Shown here: positions 55,124-63,291 of the stretch, piece after piece
Layout of the letters: the number at the start of each line of letters is the position of its first letter
Numbering within the stretch: position 1 is the stretch's first letter
DNA from: JBDFMH01 sp047238125
GTDB taxonomy: Bacteria > Pseudomonadota > Alphaproteobacteria > Sphingomonadales > Sphingomonadaceae
NCBI RefSeq assembly: GCF_047238125.1
Contig: NZ_JBDFMH010000001.1
Coordinates: forward strand, 496,001-560,000
Length of the DNA: 64,000 bases
Reading direction: 5' to 3'
The notes under the pieces: model-generated
What the model was told of the DNA's origin: nothing
Seen by the model: the letters and a program-made list of their open reading frames with translations, nothing else
Database searches by the model: none
Position numbers and translations under genes: made by a program

Positions 55124-56122
55124 TCAGGCGGCGGTCAGAAAATCGGGGACCGGCAGCGGATCGGCGAAGACATCGTCGAACGCATCGGCCTGGGTCGGAT
55201 AGTCGCTGTCCCGCGCGAACTGGAGCGCGTCCTCGACCTCGTCGGCTGCTTCCTTCTCCATCGCGTCGAGCGTGGCCGCGGCGACGCCCTGCGACAGCAG
55301 CTTCTCGCGATAGAGGGTGATCGGATCGCGCTTGCGCCAGCGATCGACCTCGTCGCCGCGGTCGAGCAGGATGCGGCCCATGTTCACCGCATGATCGGCG
55401 TAGCGATAGGTCTTGGTTTCGACGAGAGTCGGGCCACCGCCGGTGCGGGCGCGCTCGACCGCTTGCGCAACCGCGGCCTCGACCGCATCGACATCCTGCC
55501 CGTCGACGATGATCGCGGGCATGTTGTAGGCCTTGGCGCGATCGGCGACATCCTTGACGGGCACATGGGTGACGGCCGGGGTGGAGACGGCATAGCCGTT
55601 ATTCTCGCAGACGAAGATGGCCGGCAGCTTCCATACCGCGGCCAGGTTCATGCCCTCGTGGAACGCGCCTTCACCGGTGGCACCATCGCCGAAGAAGCAG
55701 AGCGCGACGCGGCCATCGCCCTTCAGCTTGGAGCCCAGCGCAGCGCCGGCCGCGACTGGCACGCCCGAGCCGACGATGCTGGTCTCGCCCAGGCTGCCGA
55801 CCGAGAAATCGGACAGGTGCATCGATCCGCCCTTGCCCTTGCAGATGCCGGTGACCTTGCCGAGCAGTTCGGCCATCAGCGGGCGCAGCTTGGCGCCCTT
55901 GGCGATCGGGTGGCCGTGGCTGCGATGGGTGCCGACCATATAATCCTGATCACCCAGCGCCATGCAGGCACCCACGCCGGACGCTTCCTGCCCGGCATAG
56001 GTGTGCAGCGCGCCAGGGATCTCGCCCTGCGCATGGATCGCTTCCGCCTTGTCCTCGAACGCGCGGATCCGCAGCATCCGGCGATATTTCTCGAGGCTGC
56101 GGTCGTTGCTCAGATCGGTCAT
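55124..56122 (-). CDS. TPP-dependent 2-oxo acid dehydrogenase E1 alpha-type subunit
   Basis: A 332-residue thiamine-diphosphate-binding subunit. The TPP motif runs from GDG at 145-147 to NN at 174-175. The phosphorylation-loop-like RSHGHPIAKG and KGKGGSMHL are typical of AcoA/PdhA. It decarboxylates a 2-oxo acid or cleaves an acetoin-like diketol and passes the acyl unit to a lipoyl group. Together with E1 beta and the lipoyl protein it forms part of a complex lacking E2 core and E3 in this window. Confidence 0.9.
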   Translation of the reverse strand: MTDLSNDRSLEKYRRMLRIRAFEDKAEAIHAQGEIPGALHTYAGQEASGVGACMALGDQDYMVGTHRSHGHPIAKGAKLRPLMAELLGKVTGICKGKGGSMHLSDFSVGSLGETSIVGSGVPVAAGAALGSKLKGDGRVALCFFGDGATGEGAFHEGMNLAAVWKLPAIFVCENNGYAVSTPAVTHVPVKDVADRAKAYNMPAIIVDGQDVDAVEAAVAQAVERARTGGGPTLVETKTYRYADHAVNMGRILLDRGDEVDRWRKRDPITLYREKLLSQGVAAATLDAMEKEAADEVEDALQFARDSDYPTQADAFDDVFADPLPVPDFLTAA

Positions 56123-56132
56123 GCTTGTCCTC

Positions 56133-57434
56133 TCAGGCCAGCGCGGGTTCGCGGGCGGGGGCGGTTTCGGCGACGATCAGTTCCAGCGGCGCGGCGTACA
56201 TTGGTTCGGGGCCGTCGCTGGTGATCGCGTAGACATTCTCCATGTGGCAGGGGCCGAGCTTCGCGCCGAAGAACAGGCTGTCGAGGCTGATCAGCATGCC
56301 TTCCTCCATCACGAAGCCCTGCTTGACGCCGGCCAGGCCGGCGGCGGGATAGGGCAGCGGGATTTCCAGCGGCATCAGCCCGATGCCGTGCGCCACGGTC
56401 AGCAGCTTTTCGGGTGTCGGCATGCCGGCGGCCTTCAGATGTTCGTAGCCGATCGCGGGCAGGCTATGGGTGGACACGCCGGGACGGAGCTGATCGACCA
56501 TCTTCAGGAAGCCGTCGCGCAGCACATCGTGCAGCCGCTGATAATCCGCCGAAGGTTGGCCGATCACCGCGGTGCGATTGATGTCGATCCAGAAGCCGTC
56601 GAGCACGCCCTGCGTCTCGAGGATTACGATATCGCCCTGCCGCAGCCGGCGCTTGCCGGCGGTGCGGAACAGATCGGGCGTGAAATCATCCTCGTCATAG
56701 GCGCCGCCGAACAGCATCGCGCCTTCGTCGACCGGAATTACGCCGTTACGCACCATGAAATCGCAGATGCCGGCCTGAACATCGTTCCAGTCGACGCCTT
56801 CGTGCAGTAGCGAGCCGGCATGCGCGATAACGCGATCGGCCATCAGCCCGACCTTGCGGTAGCGCGCGATCTCCTCCGGCGTCTTAACCACACGGACGCG
56901 CATCATGAAATCGAGCGCATCGCGATACTCGTGCGGAACGACAGGCGCCACCTTGGCCGACACGCGATGCTCGTCGAACGCGATAGTGGTGCCGGCCATG
57001 CCGTGATCGGCCAGCGCGCGAGTGATCGCCGCTGCGATATCGGGCTGGCATTCGCCCCGGATCGCGCCTGCCAGCGCGCCGGCATCCTCGGCCAGCTGGC
57101 CGCCGTTGCGATCGGGATCGATGTAGCGGCCGACCTCGCAGAAGTTCAGCAGATCGAAGGTACGCAGCTCGTCATAATCGCATTGCTCGCCATTCTTGTT
57201 GAGCACGGCAACGATGCCGAGATTGGCTTCCGGGATCGCCAGGATGGTCGGCTTGGCGGAATCGGCGAACACGATCGCGGCCGCATAGGGCTCCATCTGG
57301 GTCCAGCGTTCCAGCACCGAATGATAGCCGGTGGCGTAGCGCACGTCGTGCGGATGAGTGAGCACGGCCGCGTCGAGCCCTTCGGCCGCCATCATCTGCT
57401 GCAGCCGAGCGATACGCGGGTTGACCGCGCTCAT
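56133..57434 (-). CDS. M24 (creatinase/aminopeptidase-fold) protein
   Basis: A 433-residue pita-bread-fold protein. Metal-ligand positions are Glu273 (Asp in active aminopeptidases), Asp284 (WIDINRT), His349 (AHGIG), Glu377 and Glu399. The first ligand has changed from Asp to Glu, so normal metal binding or peptide cleavage may be altered; fold relatives include creatinase and the DMSP lyase DddP. Its position between the cupin and E1 alpha genes points to a small-molecule role. It overlaps the cupin stop by 4 bases. Confidence 0.82.
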   Translation of the reverse strand: MSAVNPRIARLQQMMAAEGLDAAVLTHPHDVRYATGYHSVLERWTQMEPYAAAIVFADSAKPTILAIPEANLGIVAVLNKNGEQCDYDELRTFDLLNFCEVGRYIDPDRNGGQLAEDAGALAGAIRGECQPDIAAAITRALADHGMAGTTIAFDEHRVSAKVAPVVPHEYRDALDFMMRVRVVKTPEEIARYRKVGLMADRVIAHAGSLLHEGVDWNDVQAGICDFMVRNGVIPVDEGAMLFGGAYDEDDFTPDLFRTAGKRRLRQGDIVILETQGVLDGFWIDINRTAVIGQPSADYQRLHDVLRDGFLKMVDQLRPGVSTHSLPAIGYEHLKAAGMPTPEKLLTVAHGIGLMPLEIPLPYPAAGLAGVKQGFVMEEGMLISLDSLFFGAKLGPCHMENVYAITSDGPEPMYAAPLELIVAETAPAREPALA

Positions 57435-57904
57435 GCCGCCTCGCGGTGCTGCTCGGCTTCCGCGCCCTCGTTCGACACGTCGGCGACGAGCGCGCCCTTC
57501 GACAGATCGCGCAGGAATTCATGGTTCAGGATGAAGCGGACGCCGCCCTCCTCATCGGTGAACGCAACCGCGCCGTGGCCCATGAACAGATATTCGGTCA
57601 CCTGCTCGCAGCGCGCCTCGGCATGGCGCGAGCCGATCGGTTCATAGCCATAGGTGCCGGCAGGTGCGGAGCCGACATCGTAGATCAGCTCGCCCTTGGT
57701 GACGAAGTACGAACCGTGGCCCAGATGCCAGTGCGGCGCGAAAGTGGCGCCGGGCTGCATCTCGACCCACAGCACCCAATCCCCCGTTTCCTCGCTGTAG
57801 CGCAGCAGGCGGATGGTGGTGCCCTGGCCCAGTTCGTGCGGGCGGGCATCGGCGATGTTGACGATCAGGTCGCCCTGCTTGCCGGCATCATGCTCGTACG
57901 TCAT
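57431..57904 (-). CDS. Cupin-domain protein
   Basis: A 157-residue single cupin. The metal-binding pattern is His58-x-His60, Glu72 and His94 (FAPHWHLGH, KGELIYDVGS, IGSRHAEAR), so it is a probable metal-dependent enzyme. ChrR-like and dihydroxyacetophenone-dioxygenase-like cupins have this design. It might cleave a diketone or an aromatic ketone. It is in the leftward operon between an SDR and the M24 protein. Confidence 0.8.
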   Translation of the reverse strand: MTYEHDAGKQGDLIVNIADARPHELGQGTTIRLLRYSEETGDWVLWVEMQPGATFAPHWHLGHGSYFVTKGELIYDVGSAPAGTYGYEPIGSRHAEARCEQVTEYLFMGHGAVAFTDEEGGVRFILNHEFLRDLSKGALVADVSNEGAEAEQHREAA

Positions 57905-57925
57905 CGGTCGTCTCCCGGTCAGAAA

Positions 57926-58687
57926 TCACATGGTCGCGGTCAGGCCCTCGTCGGCTGCGATCACCGCACCGTGGACGGCGCTGGATTGCGGGCTGGCGAG
58001 GTAAAGGATCAGGTCGGCGATCTGGCTGGGCGCCATGAAGAAATCGCGTCGCGGCGAGGGGTGGGTGGCCATCAGTGCGGCGATCGCATGTTCGCCTTCG
58101 GGCGTACGCAGCCCGGCGGTGAGCGGCGTCGCCACCGCGCCGGGGCAGACGCAGTTGATGCGGATGCCCTTGGGGCCCTGTTCGGCGGCCAGCGTGCGCG
58201 CCAGCATCGCGACGCCGGCCTTGGACGCCGAATAGGCGCTGTCGCCGGAACGGCCCGCGGTTCCGCTAACCGAGCTGACGAACACGATGCGGCCTTCGCC
58301 GCGCGCAATCATCGCCGGCAGCACCGCCTGCGTGACATAGAATGTGCCCTTCAGGTTCACATCGATATGGAGATCGAACAGCGAAATCGGGCTTTCCGGC
58401 ACCGGGTTCGGCGCCCATGTGGCAGCATTGTTGACGAGGATGTGCGCGGGGCCGAGCTCGTCGGCGAGCGACGCGACCGCGGCGGCCACTGCATCGGCAT
58501 CGGCGATGTCGACCTGCCGCGCCGCAGCTGCCTTGCCCGCGCCAACCGCGGCATCAAGCTCGGCTTGCGGCGCGTTCGACAGGATCGCGACGGTGGCGCC
58601 TTCGGCGACGAACTGCGCGACGACGGCTTCGCCGATCCCCGACGTTCCGCCGGTGACGAGCGCGACCTGTCCGGCGAAGCGGCTCAT
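57926..58687 (-). CDS. SDR-family dehydrogenase 7
   Basis: A 253-residue SDR with TGGTSGIGEA, a strand-two end without Asp (AILSNAPQ), NNAATWAPN (variant of NNAG) and the catalytic AYSASKAGV. The NNAA change at the active-site loop is unusual among the seven SDRs here. It follows the ABM monooxygenase and precedes the cupin in the leftward operon. Confidence 0.87.
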   Translation of the reverse strand: MSRFAGQVALVTGGTSGIGEAVVAQFVAEGATVAILSNAPQAELDAAVGAGKAAAARQVDIADADAVAAAVASLADELGPAHILVNNAATWAPNPVPESPISLFDLHIDVNLKGTFYVTQAVLPAMIARGEGRIVFVSSVSGTAGRSGDSAYSASKAGVAMLARTLAAEQGPKGIRINCVCPGAVATPLTAGLRTPEGEHAIAALMATHPSPRRDFFMAPSQIADLILYLASPQSSAVHGAVIAADEGLTATM

Positions 58688-58781
58688 GCTGCGGTCCGAT
58701 CTGCGTTCACGAAGCTCTCCGTTCCAGCACTATATCCCGCTTTCCGCGCCGCCGCGAACCCTGCGACCTTGGCGAGGGCGA

Positions 58782-59099
58782 TCATGCCGCCTGCTCCGCG
58801 ATGTCGGCATCGGAAAGCGGCGTGTAGCGCACGATTTCCGGCTGGCCGTCGACGCAATCCCACCCTGCGGCGGACATCGCCTGATGATAGGGCATGTCGG
58901 GGTGCGCGGCGAAGGCGGCCTCATCGACGAACACCTCGGTGAACACGAACATCGCGGGATCATCCACCTGCCGCATCACCTGGAAGACCGGCACGCCAGG
59001 CTCGTTGGCGCGCACGTCCTGCTGCAGCTTGGCGGTCAGCGCGGCGAAGCGATCTGACTTTTCGGGCTTGGTGCGAACGTGCATGAGAAGGCCGATCAT
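58782..59099 (-). CDS. ABM-domain (antibiotic biosynthesis monooxygenase-like) protein
   Basis: A 105-residue protein of the ABM dimeric alpha-beta barrel fold: the opening IGLLMHVRTKPEKSDRFAALT and the EVFVDEAAFAAHPDMPYHQ stretch are typical. Members act as small monooxygenases or quinone-modifying enzymes without cofactor. It is the first gene of the leftward operon and is divergent from the TPR/oxygenase gene with 20 bases between starts. Confidence 0.82.
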   Translation of the reverse strand: MIGLLMHVRTKPEKSDRFAALTAKLQQDVRANEPGVPVFQVMRQVDDPAMFVFTEVFVDEAAFAAHPDMPYHQAMSAAGWDCVDGQPEIVRYTPLSDADIAEQAA

Positions 59100-59119
59100 G
59101 GGGTAGGGACCTTTCGCCG

Positions 59120-60631
59120 ATGGCGGGTGATATGCTGAACGAAGCGGCGCGGCTGGCGCAGGGCAGCGATCCCGCGGCTGCGCGCCCGGTGATCGCACGG
59201 CTGCTGGCGCGCGATCCACACGATGCCGATGCTCTGACGCTGAGCGGCCTGGTGGCCCAGCGGACCGGCGATGCGGCGGAAGCGGTGGCGGCATTCGGCC
59301 AGGCGCGCGACGCCGACCCCGCCAACCCGGCGCGGATCGGCAACCACGCGATCGCGCTGAAACAGGCGGGTCGCTTCGCCGAGGCGATCGCGGCGTTCGA
59401 GGCGGCGCTGGCGATCCGGCCGGCCGCGGCGGTGACGCTGGCCAATCTCGGATCCTGCCTGATCGCGGCCGAACGGGCGACGGAAGCCGAGCGCGTGCTG
59501 CGCCAGGCGGTGGCCGCCAAACCCGATCATGGCGAGGCCTGGAACAGCCTGGGGGTGGCGCTCGTCCGGCAGCGCAGGGCGGCTGAGGCGATCGATGCCT
59601 ATCGTCGGGCGCTGGCAATCCGCCCCGGCCACATCGAAGCGACGCTGAATTTGATCGATGCGCTGATCGCGGCGGGGGACGCCGAAAAGGCCGAGCCGCT
59701 TTCGCGAGAGATGCAGCGTCTGCATCCTGCCAACCCGCGGGCCGCCAACCAGCTGGCCGGGCTGCTCGAGCGAAGCGGCGAGCGCGAAGCCGCGATTCAA
59801 ATCTATCGGGAGGCGTTCGCGCGGGGACCGATCAATCATCCGATCGGCGTGAACCTGGCGACCGCGTTGATTGCCGCCGGTCGCGATGCGGAGGCGTTGC
59901 CGGTGCTCGATCGGTTGATCGCAGCGCTGCCGACCGTCACCACGCCGCTGGCGCTGCGCTGCGCTGCGCTCGATCGGCTGGGGCAGGCCGAGATGCGCGA
60001 TGCGCTGATGGCGGTCGACCGGTTCGTGAGCATTCACGACATCGATGCGGTGATGGGTTTCGCCTCGATCGACATATTCAACCGCGCCCTCGAAGCCGAG
60101 CTTCGCGCGCATCCGTCGCTGACGTTCGAGCCGGCTGGACTGGTCACGCGCGGCGGTCGCCAGAGCGACGAGCTCACCAATGCCGACACACCTGCGATCG
60201 CCGCGCTCGCCGCTCTCGCGCGAAACGCGCTGGCGGAGCGGATCGTTTCGATCGGATCCGGCGACCACGCCTTTCTGATGGCGAGGCCGGAACGCTGGTC
60301 GCTGACGATGTGGGGCACGATCCTGTCGCCGGGCGGTGCTGTCGATCCCCATATCCATGCGCCCAACTGGCTGTCGGGCGTCTATTATCCGACGCTGCCC
60401 GCCGCGACCGACGACGGCGAGGCGGGCTGGTTCGCGATCGGGGCGCTGCCCGACCGGCTGGGTGGGGGCGGGACCATCCGGACCATGGCACCGCGCCCCG
60501 GCCGGATGATCCTGTTCCCATCCTATCTCTGGCATGCGACGCTGCCATTCGGCGGCGATGCCGAGCGGATCAGCTTCGCATTCGATCTGGTGCCGGAAGG
60601 AATCGGCCGCCCCCATCGACTTGACCGGTAA
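59120..60631 (+). CDS. TPR protein fused to a 2OG-Fe(II) oxygenase-like domain
   Basis: A 503-residue protein. Residues 1-270 form TPR helices with repeated A-x-x-x-x-P and G-x-A-x-x-A-x-x-x-Y patterns. The C-terminal part matches the putative 2OG-Fe(II) oxygenase family: metal-type residues in HIHAPNWLSGVYY and a later histidine in FPSYLWHATLPF. Such fusions often modify proteins or peptides. The start at 59120 could also be 59132. It is divergent from the ABM gene and convergent with the TonB receptor gene. Confidence 0.78.
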   Translation: MAGDMLNEAARLAQGSDPAAARPVIARLLARDPHDADALTLSGLVAQRTGDAAEAVAAFGQARDADPANPARIGNHAIALKQAGRFAEAIAAFEAALAIRPAAAVTLANLGSCLIAAERATEAERVLRQAVAAKPDHGEAWNSLGVALVRQRRAAEAIDAYRRALAIRPGHIEATLNLIDALIAAGDAEKAEPLSREMQRLHPANPRAANQLAGLLERSGEREAAIQIYREAFARGPINHPIGVNLATALIAAGRDAEALPVLDRLIAALPTVTTPLALRCAALDRLGQAEMRDALMAVDRFVSIHDIDAVMGFASIDIFNRALEAELRAHPSLTFEPAGLVTRGGRQSDELTNADTPAIAALAALARNALAERIVSIGSGDHAFLMARPERWSLTMWGTILSPGGAVDPHIHAPNWLSGVYYPTLPAATDDGEAGWFAIGALPDRLGGGGTIRTMAPRPGRMILFPSYLWHATLPFGGDAERISFAFDLVPEGIGRPHRLDR

Positions 60632-60664
60632 TCCGGGCAGCGATGAGGACGGCGCGTCCATCGA

Positions 60665-63070
60665 TCAGAACTTCGCCGACAGCTCGACGCCGAAGGACCG
60701 CGGCGGCGCATAGTTGGTGAAGTTGAACAGCCCGGCGACCGAATTGGCCGAGACGCGATACGTCTCGTCCAGCAGGTTCCGGGTAAAGACCGACACCCGG
60801 TACTTGTCGCTCGGATCGGTCCAGTGGACACTCGCGCCCACCAGCGTGCGCGCCTCGCCCTGCGTGAAGGGCGCATTCAGCGTGACCGATTCATATTCGG
60901 ACTGATAGTTCAGATCGGCATTCAGGCTGAGCGTACCCCACGCCGCTGGCGGGAATTCATAGTTCGCGCTGACATTGCCCGTGAACTTCGGCACGTTGCG
61001 CAGCTTCAGGAAGGATGCGTCCTCGTTGGTGCCGTTGCCGTCGATGTCGGTGAAGAACTCCTTGTACTTCGCTTTCTGGAAGCCGGCCGATGCGCCCAGC
61101 GTGAGGCCGTCGACTGGCACCGCGCTCGCTTCCAGTTCCAGGCCGTAGACTTCCGCCTTGCCGGCGTTGGTCGTCCGCGTTTCCTGACCGGGCAGGCCGG
61201 TGATCGGATCGATGAAGGGCACCACGGCATCGCGCTGCAGGTCGTCATACTTCACGAAGAAGGCGGCAGCGTTGAAGCGCAGCCGGCGATCCGCGGTCTC
61301 GGTCTTCAGGCCAAGTTCGAAGCTGTCGGCGGTCTCTTCGCGGAACGGCAGCGCCGAGGTGGCGGACATCGCCTGCTCGTTATAGCCGCCCGACTTGTAG
61401 CCCTGGCTGTAGGTGAAATAATTGTTCACCCCGTCCGCGATCTCCCAGCGATAGCCGGCGCGAATGGTGGGCTTGGAGAATTTGGCGCTGTCCGAATATT
61501 CCGGCCAGAAGCCCGTCGCGATGACCGAGCGGCGGACCTGAGGCTGGACCGAGAAGCTCTTCTCTTCCTTGGTGTAACGTCCGCCGAGGAAGATCGAGAA
61601 AGGCTCGGAGATCTTGTATTCCGCTTCACCGAACGCGGCGTAGCTATCGACCTTGTAGCCGCCGGTGGACATGTTCGGATCGGTCAGCGCGGTCGGATCG
61701 CCCAGGAAGCGCAGGAAGCCGAGCAGCGACGTCGCCGTCAGATCGAGCTTCTGGCCCCAGTACATCGCGCCGACCGTGAACTTCAGTACATCCGAGAAAT
61801 CGGACGAGAAGCGGCCTTCCAGGCTGTACTGCTTGCGGACGTCGTCACGCGTGGAGACGAACAGATAGGCGTTCTCGCCGGTATAGTCTGACGGCAGGAT
61901 CGATTTGACGCGGCGATAGCCACCGACCAGCGTGAACGCGCCGAGGCCATCCACCTTGTGCTCGCCGCGCAGATAGCCGCCGTCGACATCGATCCGGTGG
62001 CCGAGCAGCGTGCCCGGGCAGGTGGGATCGGCGGTCGTGCCCTGATCCATCGCATTGCCGCGACACAGCGTGGTGCCGGTGTTGAACGGGCTCTGCCCGG
62101 TCGTCTGGATCCCGGGGAAGCCGACGACGTCGAACAGGAAGCCCGGCGGCGTCTCGTTCACGCTTGGCGGGGAGTCGCCGCGATCCCGCAGGATCTCGTA
62201 GGTGGCCATGATGCTGGTATCGGGGCCCGGTTCCCACAGCAGTTTCGCGCGCCCGCTGAAATATTCGCTGCCGCCGATCCGCTGGCCGCGACCGGGCACG
62301 CCCGAGATGCCATCGACATTATTGTTCTTGGTGAGCCGGTAGTAGCCGTCGCTCTTGAGATAGGAGCCCGCGGCGCGGAAGAAGAGCGTTTCGCCGAGCG
62401 GGATGTTGATCGCGGCCTTGGCTTCGCGGGTGTTGAAGCTGGAATAACCGACGCGCACTTCGCCGCCGAAATCCTTTTCAGGCCGCTTGGTGATGACGTT
62501 GACGACGCCGCCGACGGTGTTCTTGCCGAACAGCGTGCCCTGCGGACCGCGCAGCACTTCGATCCGCTCGATATCGAAAAGATCGAACAGCTGGGTCTGG
62601 ACGTGGGCAAGGACGAAATCGTCGACCACAACGCCGATCGCGGGTTCGAACGTCAAAATGATGTCGCCGGTCGACTGGCCGCGGATACCGATCGAAGCGG
62701 CGTTGAAGCCGGGCACGTTGGTGATGACGACGTTCGGCACATCGCCTGCCAGCGCGCGGATGTCGGTCGCGAACTTGCGATCGATTGCAACCGCCGAGAA
62801 GGCAGTGACGGCGACCGGGGTTTCCTGCAGCGACTCGGCCACGCGCCGGGCCGTCACGACGATATCCTCAAGCCCGGTAGCCTGCCCGGCGGCGGGGGAG
62901 GGCGTAGCAGGAGCGGCAGGATCGGTCGGCGTCACGCCTTGGGCGGCGGATGGCGGCGCTTCGTTCGGTGCGGCATCAGTCTGGGCCAGGGCCATCGTGC
63001 TGGTGCCCGCCAACAGGCAACCGACAGCCGGACCCAAGGCGCGCGTGGCGCCCCGCAACAAATTCCCCAT
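60665..63070 (-). CDS. TonB-dependent outer-membrane receptor
   Basis: An 801-residue receptor. A signal peptide (about 1-30, ending in MALAQ) is followed by a proline- and alanine-rich linker and the plug domain with IVVTARRVAESLQETPVAVTAF; then the barrel, ending in FGVELSAKF with the C-terminal Phe. The GGAGG five bases before the ATG at 63070 decides the start. It imports a specific ligand; its position next to the catabolic genes suggests the substrate, but that is inferred. No TonB/ExbB genes are nearby. Confidence 0.92.
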   Translation of the reverse strand: MGNLLRGATRALGPAVGCLLAGTSTMALAQTDAAPNEAPPSAAQGVTPTDPAAPATPSPAAGQATGLEDIVVTARRVAESLQETPVAVTAFSAVAIDRKFATDIRALAGDVPNVVITNVPGFNAASIGIRGQSTGDIILTFEPAIGVVVDDFVLAHVQTQLFDLFDIERIEVLRGPQGTLFGKNTVGGVVNVITKRPEKDFGGEVRVGYSSFNTREAKAAINIPLGETLFFRAAGSYLKSDGYYRLTKNNNVDGISGVPGRGQRIGGSEYFSGRAKLLWEPGPDTSIMATYEILRDRGDSPPSVNETPPGFLFDVVGFPGIQTTGQSPFNTGTTLCRGNAMDQGTTADPTCPGTLLGHRIDVDGGYLRGEHKVDGLGAFTLVGGYRRVKSILPSDYTGENAYLFVSTRDDVRKQYSLEGRFSSDFSDVLKFTVGAMYWGQKLDLTATSLLGFLRFLGDPTALTDPNMSTGGYKVDSYAAFGEAEYKISEPFSIFLGGRYTKEEKSFSVQPQVRRSVIATGFWPEYSDSAKFSKPTIRAGYRWEIADGVNNYFTYSQGYKSGGYNEQAMSATSALPFREETADSFELGLKTETADRRLRFNAAAFFVKYDDLQRDAVVPFIDPITGLPGQETRTTNAGKAEVYGLELEASAVPVDGLTLGASAGFQKAKYKEFFTDIDGNGTNEDASFLKLRNVPKFTGNVSANYEFPPAAWGTLSLNADLNYQSEYESVTLNAPFTQGEARTLVGASVHWTDPSDKYRVSVFTRNLLDETYRVSANSVAGLFNFTNYAPPRSFGVELSAKF

Positions 63071-63120
63071 CACATCCTCCCTTTATGTTCATCCGCTTGC
63101 ACGCGAATCAAACATCCCCA

Positions 63121-63135
63121 CGGCCAAAATGGCCG
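63121..63135 (-). promoter_or_regulatory. Hairpin in the leader of the TonB receptor gene
   Basis: CGGCCA (63121-63126) and TGGCCG (63130-63135) form a perfect 6-base stem with a 3-base AAA loop. It lies about 50 bases before the receptor start and, on the leftward transcript, in the leader. It could be an operator half-site or leader hairpin; no T tract follows. Confidence 0.3.
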
Positions 63136-63158
63136 CGGGCGATAAAAGAGCATAGATG

Positions 63159-63190
63159 ATCGTTTGTGCAAACAGAAAAACATGCACGAT
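63159..63190. promoter_or_regulatory. AT-rich palindromic block upstream of the TonB receptor
   Basis: GTTTGTGCAAAC (63162-63173) is a near palindrome, and ATCG...TGCA (63159-63170) mirrors TGCACGAT (63183-63190) further right. The block sits in an unusually AT-rich stretch between the receptor and the helicase gene, and is the most likely promoter and operator zone for the receptor. Which protein binds is unknown. Weak evidence. Confidence 0.3.
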
Positions 63191-63291
63191 TGTCTTTTTT
63201 GCAATGCAGCGGACTGCTTTGGATCGGCCGTTGGCGTCTGCCATGTTAACGCCGGACTTGCCTGCGCGCGATTAGCTGCCATGGGAACAGC

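Noticed and set aside
51869..55202. Long rightward frames opposite the PQQ dehydrogenase and E1 genes
   Set aside because: No signal or motif and no credible ribosome binding site.
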